64,000 bases of DNA from Candidatus Methanoplasma termitum (GTDB lineage Archaea; Thermoplasmatota; Thermoplasmata; Methanomassiliicoccales; Methanomethylophilaceae), in the NCBI RefSeq assembly GCF_000800805.1, contig NZ_CP010070.1:186001-250000 (forward strand), in the 5' to 3' direction. Positions 26,983-34,211 of the stretch are shown here, one piece after another. A program made the translations under genes and the position numbers. Within the stretch, counting starts at the first letter, position 1; each line of letters begins with the position of its first letter. A model generated the notes under the pieces. It ran no database searches. It worked only from the letters and a program-made list of their open reading frames with translations, and was not told the DNA's origin.

Positions 26983-27684
26983 TTAAAAAACATTTTTCAC
27001 GATAAGGCCCGAATCCACTGCCAGTTTTCGTATGTTCTCTTTCGCTTCTTCCGAACCCCTGATGTTCATGCGGTTCAATCTTTCCATAAGCTGGGGGCGA
27101 AGGTTCAAAGAATCGATGAACACCCTTTTAACGCCTGTCGATACGACCGCATCGACAAAGTCCTTTTCATTGCCTTCCAGGTGGTTCAATATAGGACCTA
27201 TGAGCGCATAAGTGTCGATGCCTCGGGATGTAAGCTGTTCGAGAGCATAAAGCCTTTTTACGGGCAACGGAGCGCCCGGCTCTGTGATCTTTGAGTATTT
27301 TTCGTCGATGCCCGTGATCGTTACTCCGACCTCTCCTCTCATAGAGGCAAGAAGATCCGCATCTCTCAAAACAAGGTCCGATTTGGTATGAAGATGGATG
27401 CGAAAATCCCTTTCTTTCAATATTTTGAGGCACCTCTGTGTAAGTTTGAATCTTTTTTCTGCGTATTGGTAAGGGTCGGTGACTGTCCCGATACCTATCG
27501 TTCCGTCAAGTCCGGACAACTCCTTTGAAAGTCGGTCAGGTATGTTCGATCGCACTTTCACTACGCGCCAATCCTTCCAATCTGTATGAAGGACCTCGGG
27601 CGCATAGCAGTAGACGCACCCGTGCTCGCAGCCGCCGTATGGATTCAGGGCGTAATCTATGCCCGGAAGGCCGGATGGGGACAA
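26983..27684 (-). CDS. SplB-like radical SAM protein (start uncertain, probably longer)
   Basis: The 4Fe-4S motif CEHGCVYCYA follows the family block GIDYALNPYGG; TVTDPYQYAEKRFKLT and HLHTKSDLVLRD are typical of the archaeal SPL-like radical SAM group. Substrate unknown. The listed TTG start cuts off residues that belong to the family (FYRIIEAKRALSPSG): the coding pattern continues in frame to about 27759, just behind the stop of nreA, with an AAGGAGG element near 27770-27776 and an ATT at 27759 but no ATG, GTG or TTG. Coupled to nreA. Confidence 0.82.
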   Translation of the reverse strand: MSPSGLPGIDYALNPYGGCEHGCVYCYAPEVLHTDWKDWRVVKVRSNIPDRLSKELSGLDGTIGIGTVTDPYQYAEKRFKLTQRCLKILKERDFRIHLHTKSDLVLRDADLLASMRGEVGVTITGIDEKYSKITEPGAPLPVKRLYALEQLTSRGIDTYALIGPILNHLEGNEKDFVDAVVSTGVKRVFIDSLNLRPQLMERLNRMNIRGSEEAKENIRKLAVDSGLIVKNVF

Positions 27685-27751
27685 AGCCCTCTTTGCCTCA
27701 ATTATCCTGTAGAATCCCCCCCATTCGGAGGCGTCTTCGAATTCGATAAGG

Positions 27752-29026
27752 TCAGTAATAGTCCTCGATCCTCCTTTGCGTCAGGTAATCCCTCAATATG
27801 CCGGAGTTCCGGATCCAGGTGTCCTTCTTGATATCCATCACCCCATCCACATGTGCCAGGGCTCTATCTAATGTTTCGAACTTGAACGGTTTTGTCGTCA
27901 GCGCCGCTCTGACATTCTCTCTTACATTCCACACTCCGACAGGCATGATGTACCCAGGATGCGCTTCCCTCATTATGACAACACCGGCCGTTCTCCGCTG
28001 TTCCAGCAATAACTCGTTCACAGCCATCCTTGCCGCATAGTAGCAGCCGCCTATCTCTGCATATTCGGACCTTCCCTCAAAGAGTTCATGGCTTGAGATT
28101 ATGTCTATATCCTTGCCGAGGGGGTTCCATGTTGTGTTGGGGTACCAAGCTTCGATAAGCTCATATCTCCACGTACACGGCATCATCAGGATGCACCATC
28201 TGTTGTCCAGCTGTTCCCACTGGTAGATCCTGAATTCATCTATCGTCGGGTTGTACTTTGTCGTTTTCAGCAGGTTCTTTCCGATAATGTCATCAACGGC
28301 GGTTATGCTCCACCTTGTCGGAACGAAGCGTCTTCTTTTCTCCACTCCCATCGTGCCGACAGAGAAAGCCTTCTGGATCTCCGATATCAAGGTACCGTTC
28401 TCGTATGCATTCACAACGCCGAGTGTGGCGTTAAGGTCGGTGTCATAGAAATTCTTCTCAAGATTCCTTTCGAACCGGCCGTTCCCGATGGTCATGCCGT
28501 CCATTCTCGCCGAGGGGCCGAACGGCTGCACTTCATCATCCAGAACCACTCTGCCCCGAGGTTTTTGTCTGAAGTTGGCCTCAACTTCCAGAGGTCTTTC
28601 TGTCAGCGCCAATTCTTGAACGTTATCCACTATCCTGCCGGCGGCCTTGAAGTTCGTAGCGTCGATCCTGTATTTCCCCCGGACGAGCCTGAACCTCATA
28701 TCAACGATCTCATCAATGGATTTTCCGACCCAGTATTCAGGTTTGTCCATGATCGAAGTGTCGCCGAACTCCGGAGGCAAAAGGGGGCCGATATCCACCT
28801 TCGGGTATCCGTATCTTCCCACGAACACAGCCGGAGGGCTGCAGCCGGCCAGATCCTTTATGTTCATCAGGGGCATTGTCTTCTGCTGGGAGTAGAACTT
28901 CACCATCAGAGGGCAGCGGTCCTTCCCGCAGAGTCTTCTGGAACCTTTGCAGATTGAGCAAAGACCTGACTTGACCGGAGCCTGATTTGCCTCCGCCATC
29001 TTATCAAAGAACTCTGAGCCGGACAT
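27752..29026 (-). CDS. nreA: Archaeal DNA repair protein NreA
   Basis: A 424-residue NreA-family protein. The N-terminus has a cysteine cluster CSICKGSRRLCGKDRC (residues 23-38) likely to bind zinc; the body has the family blocks GRYGYPKVDIGPL near 69 and HPGYIMPVGVWNVRE near 365. The C-terminus QRRIEDYY fits a PCNA-interacting (PIP-like) motif, as known for NreA, which acts in repair of crosslinks/alkylation damage. The radical SAM gene follows directly. Confidence 0.93.
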   Translation of the reverse strand: MSGSEFFDKMAEANQAPVKSGLCSICKGSRRLCGKDRCPLMVKFYSQQKTMPLMNIKDLAGCSPPAVFVGRYGYPKVDIGPLLPPEFGDTSIMDKPEYWVGKSIDEIVDMRFRLVRGKYRIDATNFKAAGRIVDNVQELALTERPLEVEANFRQKPRGRVVLDDEVQPFGPSARMDGMTIGNGRFERNLEKNFYDTDLNATLGVVNAYENGTLISEIQKAFSVGTMGVEKRRRFVPTRWSITAVDDIIGKNLLKTTKYNPTIDEFRIYQWEQLDNRWCILMMPCTWRYELIEAWYPNTTWNPLGKDIDIISSHELFEGRSEYAEIGGCYYAARMAVNELLLEQRRTAGVVIMREAHPGYIMPVGVWNVRENVRAALTTKPFKFETLDRALAHVDGVMDIKKDTWIRNSGILRDYLTQRRIEDYY

Positions 29027-29149
29027 CTATCTTTACTATATGGGGTTCTCAGAGAAAAACCTTCACGGACGAAGCATCATGCAGATCATTTTTTGATGCC
29101 GTTCATTGCGATAATTATCCTCTTAAAATTAGAAATGGCAAATTTTAAT

Positions 29150-29269
29150 ATGAGGGGCGGAGGAAAACTTGTCCTGATATCAATTGATGATATGGAAACT
29201 TGTCGTTATCAGTACGCCGGCTGTGTAAAGGATGATAAGGTTTTCTTCAATGGGGACCATATAACATGA
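29150..29269 (+). CDS. Small 39-residue reading frame coupled to the Sufu pseudogene
   Basis: The frame runs from ATG 29150 (MRGGGKLVLISIDDMETC at the start) to TGA 29267-29269, whose bases overlap the ATG of the Sufu-like remnant (ATGA). A TATA-like TCTTAAAATT near 29119-29128 would make it leaderless. No family recognised. It may be a short gene, or the remnant of a larger immunity-type gene. The rest of the 29027-29265 gap shows nothing else. Confidence 0.38.
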   Translation: MRGGGKLVLISIDDMETCRYQYAGCVKDDKVFFNGDHIT

Positions 29270-29878
29270 ACAATGAATTTACAAACATAAAAGACACGGA
29301 GGAAGACCTATCAACTCAAGGCTGGGATGTGATCACCGCTGCCTTATAGGCAATGTATCCCGATCAACCAGATCCTTTGCATTATGGGACGCTGATAAGC
29401 TGGCGGCTGGGTGGTGAAGACCTGCTTGACGGCATCAGCATTTATGATGGAGGAGACTTCCGGCATTCCTTGGCATACGGTTTTTCTGAACTTTATGAAA
29501 AAGAAACGGAGCGGTTATGGGTTCGAACTTACTATGAAACTCAAGAAACTGCCAGGCGTGGATGATAAGGAGTTCGGGTGAATTGCGGAGTTCTGCAGTC
29601 GCTGGCACGGTATTCCTTCGGCAATGGGGCGATCTTCAAGCCATATGAATATATCTACGCTCAACAGAAAAGCGGTTTTGACGCAAAAGGCACATCAAAG
29701 TTGACCGGCTTTGGTACTTTGCCGGTGCTGCGGGAATGATAGAAACACCTAACGGCAAAGTGGAATTTGTTTGCCTTGTGAGGCTGACAGACAAGGAGTT
29801 GCGGAATATATATATGAGAAAAAGCATACAACAAAAGAGATCCTCGAACTGCGGCCGATTATTCGCGGAGCGATGTGA
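29266..29878 (+). pseudogene. Suppressor-of-fused (Sufu) domain protein, degenerate
   Basis: Translation pieces in three frames line up in order with one Sufu-family protein: STQGWDVITAAL, then TAG (codon 28, 29347-29349), then YPDQPDPLHYGTLISWRLGG and YGFSELYEKE, a frameshift near 29510, GYGFELTMKLKKLPGV, a shift near 29578, GVLQSLARYSFGNGAIF and YIYAQQKSGFD, a shift near 29736, PNGKVEFVCLVRLTDKEL, a shift near 29815, HTTKEILELRPIIRGAM and TGA. One in-frame TAG plus four shifts make it a pseudogene. Bacterial Sufu proteins are often immunity proteins of polymorphic toxin systems, suggesting transfer from gut bacteria. Confidence 0.88.
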
Positions 29879-29897
29879 TTTAACAAGAGGAATATAA

Positions 29898-31310
29898 ATG
29901 CCGAACAAAGACATCGCGTCATTTTTGTCAAGGAAGGTCGATCTGCCTTACGACAGCGATCTGGCCGACACGTTGTTGGAACTCCGTGCCGCATGGGGTG
30001 AAGCCATCCCGTCACTGAACGAAGCGGTATTCGACGAGCTTGCCGAGAACTACGGCGGCGAGGATTATTACGAAGACGCCCTTACAGCCTTTGCACAGGA
30101 GCTGACGACCAAGGGCTATCAGCTGTTCTTGATTTCAGAGGACGTGGACACTTTCATCTACGCCGCAGAGGATGAGATCCAACCGCTTGAGAAACTGTTG
30201 AAAGGAAATAAGGAACGTTATAAAAAACTAAAGCAACAGGGGTGTAAATTCGGAATGCCCGCGAAACGCAATGATACCGCCGGGCGTATGATGGGAACAA
30301 AATTCCCGCAGAGTAACGAGCCAATTGCGTTCAAGTCTATTGCAGGCGACCGCGTCTATGGTATAGGGTATGAGGATGGCCGTGCCGTCAATGGCTTTGC
30401 GATCGATCTGTCACAAAGCGAATGGAAATATCACTATTATGAGAAGTACCATTTGAATGTGGTATATGATCCCAAGTCACAAACCTTCGCAGGCTGGGAT
30501 TCTGTCAGCAATCGTGTTGTGATCGGAAAAGAACCGAACGATCCGCATCATTGGAAGGCGGTCTCGCCGCCTGCTCTGAACAAGGTCCAGAGACTTTTTT
30601 GGTGTGGCGGCGACCTGTTCTTCGGGTACGGTGAAAATATATTCGTTGTGCAGAACGGTCAATGCGTTCAGCTTTCAAGCAGCAAGATAGAATATAGTTC
30701 TCTTGACTTCTTGCAGACAGGGGATGGGAAGATATATGCTTCTAATAATGCTTGGGCACTATTTTGTATCACCAAAGATCAGTCCGGCAGATATGTTGCA
30801 AGACCTCATACTTTCAAGTTCATGCAGAATGGGTTCTTACTGCACGGATGCGCGAACGGCAATAATGTCCTTTACTGCCAGCCATTAGTAGAAAAGGGGA
30901 AAATAATCCCGGCGCTAATACAAGTTAATATGGACAGCGGCCGATATTCATACGCAAAACTGAAGCACATGACCGGCAGTGCGAACATAAAGGACTGGGA
31001 TAATGAATTCTGGTACGTGGATGGGATGTTGGATCCTCTGAAAAAAAGCTATGACATGGCACAGTTCATAAGCAAAAAGACAGGCGAAATATACCGCATA
31101 AGATCGGGTGCACTGGGTAAATATCGTTTATCAAATGCCGTACGTCTATCAGATGGGAAAATAGTCTTCATAATCAGCGTTTCAGGCTCGAACAAGCTGT
31201 TCAAGCCCGATGATTTCTGGGGATATCTTAAGGAGATGAACCCCAACCCGGAGAAATTGGAATGGAATGAGTCAGAGGTGTTATTCCCGAATCAGCCGAA
31301 ATTGGAATAA
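29898..31310 (+). CDS. Accessory protein with DUF6630-like N-terminus and beta-rich C-terminus
   Basis: A 470-residue soluble protein. Residues about 10-95 (ELAENYGGEDYYEDALTAF, TKGYQLFLISEDVDTFIYA) resemble DUF6630-type small domains found among bacterial immunity/accessory proteins. The remainder is strand-rich with repeated W/G/Y patterns (FWCGGDLFFGYGENIFVV, KIYASNNAWALF, EFWYVDGMLDPL) that could form a propeller-like fold; that is inference. GAGG ribosome-binding site. It follows the Sufu remnant and forms with it a patch foreign to the surrounding housekeeping genes. Confidence 0.6.
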   Translation: MPNKDIASFLSRKVDLPYDSDLADTLLELRAAWGEAIPSLNEAVFDELAENYGGEDYYEDALTAFAQELTTKGYQLFLISEDVDTFIYAAEDEIQPLEKLLKGNKERYKKLKQQGCKFGMPAKRNDTAGRMMGTKFPQSNEPIAFKSIAGDRVYGIGYEDGRAVNGFAIDLSQSEWKYHYYEKYHLNVVYDPKSQTFAGWDSVSNRVVIGKEPNDPHHWKAVSPPALNKVQRLFWCGGDLFFGYGENIFVVQNGQCVQLSSSKIEYSSLDFLQTGDGKIYASNNAWALFCITKDQSGRYVARPHTFKFMQNGFLLHGCANGNNVLYCQPLVEKGKIIPALIQVNMDSGRYSYAKLKHMTGSANIKDWDNEFWYVDGMLDPLKKSYDMAQFISKKTGEIYRIRSGALGKYRLSNAVRLSDGKIVFIISVSGSNKLFKPDDFWGYLKEMNPNPEKLEWNESEVLFPNQPKLE

Positions 31311-31345
31311 GAATGAAGTTTTGAACAAAAGGAGATGTGCAGTGA

Positions 31346-31411
31346 GTGAATAATAATGATATCTCCGCCGAGGCCGCAGCAGGATCGATTGCCGGCAGTG
31401 TTCCGGCATAG
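31346..31411 (+). other. Mini reading frame ending in TAG in the accessory gap
   Basis: GTG 31346 opens MNNNDISAEAAAGSIAGSVPA and stops at TAG 31409-31411. It follows the DUF6630-type gene closely. Probably a remnant of the accessory island; the remaining bases to 31575 show no gene. Confidence 0.2.
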
Positions 31412-31575
31412 ATGTATTCCGTTCATCAAATAGCAGTATTCTAAAGGACTCAGATTGTTCTATAAGTTTTCATTAGAACAGTATGTGGTCACCCTGAAGC
31501 TGCTGGATATGATAACGCCTTAACATTGCCAAAAGTTATTTATTCTGGGCAAACGGTAGTTAATCTGGTAATACC

Positions 31576-31725
31576 ATGGCTGAACAAAAAGGCAAAACCG
31601 AGAAGGCAGTGGACAAATCTGTTGATGTAGGCAAAGATGTCGGCAAAGGTGCGTGGAATGTCACGAAGAAGGTCGGCAAAGGCGTAGGGGATGGCGTCAA
31701 GAAAGCCGCCAAAGATGATAAGTAA
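31576..31725 (+). CDS. Small lysine/glycine-rich protein (49 residues), LEA-like or nucleic-acid-binding
   Basis: The frame MAEQKGKTEKAVDKSVDVG onward repeats V-G-K units (VGKDVGKG, KKVGKGVGDGVKKA) with no aromatic residue except one Trp. Such charged, low-complexity amphipathic repeats occur in LEA-like stress proteins and in histone H1-like tails. A TATA box TTATTTATTC (31536-31545) lies about 33 bases ahead, giving a short leader. No membrane segment or signal peptide. Function unknown. Confidence 0.6.
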   Translation: MAEQKGKTEKAVDKSVDVGKDVGKGAWNVTKKVGKGVGDGVKKAAKDDK

Positions 31726-31876
31726 GGCATCATCTCCGACAGGCAGAATTTTGCTTTAAAAACAGATTGCAAAAAACATATTTTCGGGATCGAATGATCC
31801 CGCATCCACTTTTTAATGAGATTTGAATGTTATTCAAGTCAAGAATCTGTGCAAAACACCAACGTGGGAAAGTGTG

Positions 31877-31923
31877 AGCAAGAGATAACTGGTCGAAACC
31901 GGTGCAAGGGGTTATCTCTTGCT
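31877..31923. repeat. Long inverted repeat / stem-loop
   Basis: AGCAAGAGATAAC (31877-31889) and GTTATCTCTTGCT (31911-31923) are perfect 13-base inverted repeats. The loop region can form an alternative inner hairpin ACTGGT-CGAA-ACCGGT (31888-31903). It lies in the 330-base gap between the small lysine-rich gene and the CDGSH gene, where no coding frame is seen. Confidence 0.7.
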
Positions 31924-32055
31924 ATGATTTGTGCATGATTGTTTGAATATTTGAAACATTGTAGAAATGTTACGGATATTGCCTAATTGGGTAATACAAC
32001 AATAATATTACATCAGTAATTATTTTTACAACAAAGACAATCCAACGGTGATAAT

Positions 32056-32697
32056 ATGGGCGACGGTATGAAGATAAAGATCACAACGAACGGGCCCTTA
32101 ATGGTTATCGGGGGTGTACCGTTAAAGGGAGAAGTAATCAAAAGGGATTCTATGGGACGTTCCGAGAAGTGGGAAGAAGTGAAAAGTTACTACCGTAACG
32201 GCACTTATCCGCTTTGCAGATGCGGGAAATCCACAGATAAGCCATTCTGTACCGGAGATCACATCGGTTGGGACGGTACCGAGACCGCAAAAAGGAATAC
32301 GTTCGAAGAGAGGGCAAAGGCCTATCCCGAATCGGACGGAATAGTACTTCTTCAGGACCCGGCCCTTTGCGACGGTTCTGGGTTCTGTCACGGAATACAC
32401 AATATAAATCAGACGGCCAAGAACAAAAAGACCCTGGAAACTGCAAAACAGCAGGTCCACGACTGCGCAAGCGGAAGCATCGTAATGAAGGTGGACGGTC
32501 AGGTCTGGGAACCCAAATTTGAGAAGAGCATATCTGTCACAGGTACGCCGGGGAAGAAGGGCCCGTTCTGGGTAAAGGGCGGTGTACCTCTCGAATCTGC
32601 CGACGGCTACACATACGAGGTCAGGAACCGCATGACATTGTGCGGTTGCGGAAAGTCAAAGAATAAACCATTCTGCGACGGTGCGCATAAAAATTAA
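32056..32697 (+). CDS. Tandem CDGSH iron-sulfur domain protein
   Basis: Two CDGSH-type 2Fe-2S sites: CRCGKSTDKPFCTGDH (about residues 54-69) and CGCGKSKNKPFCDGAH (about 196-211), each with the 3-Cys/1-His ligand set. A middle region has extra cysteines (CDGSGFCHG near 105). The N-terminal segment (ITTNGPLMVIGGVPLKGE) and the matching later segment (FWVKGGVPLESADG) are internal duplicates. Relatives are archaeal/bacterial mitoNEET-like redox proteins of unknown partner. The start may be the second ATG at 32068. Convergent with ppx, overlapping four bases. Confidence 0.92.
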   Translation: MGDGMKIKITTNGPLMVIGGVPLKGEVIKRDSMGRSEKWEEVKSYYRNGTYPLCRCGKSTDKPFCTGDHIGWDGTETAKRNTFEERAKAYPESDGIVLLQDPALCDGSGFCHGIHNINQTAKNKKTLETAKQQVHDCASGSIVMKVDGQVWEPKFEKSISVTGTPGKKGPFWVKGGVPLESADGYTYEVRNRMTLCGCGKSKNKPFCDGAHKN

Positions 32698-34211
32698 GCC
32701 AGCTTTACTTTAAGGCCGAGGCCGAAAACCGTTTCAAACTCCTCATTTAGCGTTTTTAATTTCCACATTTCCATATTGATGTCCGACTCGGAGCCGATAT
32801 TGAGGACCACATCGTGCTCCGAAATACACATCTCTATCCAATCTATAGCAGAGTTGCGGCGCCTGTCCAATATGTCCGAGATCTTCAGGATCATGGCGCA
32901 TTTAAGAAGATCGGAGGTCTCTTTCTTATCCATGTCTTTGAATTGTTTCGAACCCTTTGAAGGAAAGTTCCCATGGTGGAACTTTGTCATCAATGCCATC
33001 AGTTTAAGTTCCTCGTTATCGAACCCGAGAAGATATGAGTTGAGGATGATGATGTAAGAATGGAGATGGTGTTTCGGATAACTTATGAATTCTCCGATAT
33101 CATGGAGGGTTGCGGCATACGAAAGGAGCATCCTCATCTCATTGTCCATGTTGTGGATTCCCTCTTCTTTCATTTTATCGAACAGCAGCAGAGCATTCCT
33201 CTGCACGGTCTCCGCATGGGCCTGATCATATTGGCACCTTTTTGCCAGATTCAGGACGGACGATTCTTTCACATCGAAGTTAGTGTAACCATTGCTGAGC
33301 ATGTAGTCTATCTCCATGCCCTGTTTCATCCCCTTGTCGGTTATCTCGATCCTGTCTATCCCGAGGAGATACATCAGTTCCTCTGCGATCGCTCCTCCGG
33401 AAACGATGATGTCCGCTCTCGAGGGGGTCATGCCCAGCACATCTTTTCTTTCTTCAACACCTTTGGTGTACAGTTCTTTCATGACCTCCACAAGCTCATA
33501 ATACATCATGTAGGAGTCGTCCCCGTCCCTTTTTGCGGCACAGATCTTGGCCAATGCGATCATTGTGCCGGATGAGCCGTATGCCCGCTCAAAACCGATC
33601 TCTCTGATCTTGCGGCATGTGCGATAGGACATCATATCAACGTGCCGTCTGAGATAATCGTATTCCGAGAATGTTATTGCTTTGTTGTGATCCTGATCGA
33701 ACCCGTTGGCAAGCCTTATGCATCCGAGGCTCAGCGAATCGGAGAACAAACATTCCTTTCCTTTGCACAGTACTATCTCGGTGCTGCCCCCTCCGATATC
33801 GATCTCTAAACTCTTCTGGAACGGGCCGTCCGGGCCGAACACCCCCAGCCGGATCAGCCTCGCTTCTTCGAACCCCGAGATGATCTTTACGTCCACTCCT
33901 TCGACCTTCATCGCATCCAGCAGCTCTTTTCTGTTCGATGTTTCTCTTGCGGCGCATGTTGCATACGCGATTATCTTCTTGGCGCCAAGGTTCTTTGATA
34001 TCTTTACGAAATTTGAAACAACAATGCGCGTCTTCTCTATCGTTTCCTTATCAATATTGCCGTGTTTGAATAGATTTTGACCGAGTCTTACATTCTCTTT
34101 GTCCTGAAATATGGGTGTACCCATCGAATCCTTAAAGAAACGTACAACTAAGATGTGTATCGAGCTTGTACCGATATCAATGAAACTGACAACCTCCGAA
34201 TCATCATCCAT
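32694..34211 (-). CDS. ppx: Exopolyphosphatase / guanosine pentaphosphatase (Ppx/GppA)
   Basis: An ASKHA-fold phosphatase: FIDIGTSSIHILVV at the N-terminus (phosphate 1), YATCAARETSNR near residue 100, EIDIGGGSTEIVL near 138-150 (phosphate 2). A C-terminal HD-like domain follows (AATLHDIGEFISYPKHHLHSY). It breaks down polyphosphate. ATG 34211 overlaps the ppk1 stop by eight bases; an ATG at 34232 inside ppk1 is less likely. It is the last gene of hisD-ppk1-ppx, so synthesis and breakdown of polyphosphate are encoded together. Confidence 0.93.
   Translation of the reverse strand: MDDDSEVVSFIDIGTSSIHILVVRFFKDSMGTPIFQDKENVRLGQNLFKHGNIDKETIEKTRIVVSNFVKISKNLGAKKIIAYATCAARETSNRKELLDAMKVEGVDVKIISGFEEARLIRLGVFGPDGPFQKSLEIDIGGGSTEIVLCKGKECLFSDSLSLGCIRLANGFDQDHNKAITFSEYDYLRRHVDMMSYRTCRKIREIGFERAYGSSGTMIALAKICAAKRDGDDSYMMYYELVEVMKELYTKGVEERKDVLGMTPSRADIIVSGGAIAEELMYLLGIDRIEITDKGMKQGMEIDYMLSNGYTNFDVKESSVLNLAKRCQYDQAHAETVQRNALLLFDKMKEEGIHNMDNEMRMLLSYAATLHDIGEFISYPKHHLHSYIIILNSYLLGFDNEELKLMALMTKFHHGNFPSKGSKQFKDMDKKETSDLLKCAMILKISDILDRRRNSAIDWIEMCISEHDVVLNIGSESDINMEMWKLKTLNEEFETVFGLGLKVKLA

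Noticed and set aside
26799-26993. 64-codon minus-strand frame after the radical SAM gene
   Set aside because: It reads through the terminator of the + strand transcript, with no promoter and no family features.
29347-29349. Pyrrolysine codon in an active Sufu protein
   Set aside because: Four further frameshifts mean the gene is dead regardless of how TAG is read.
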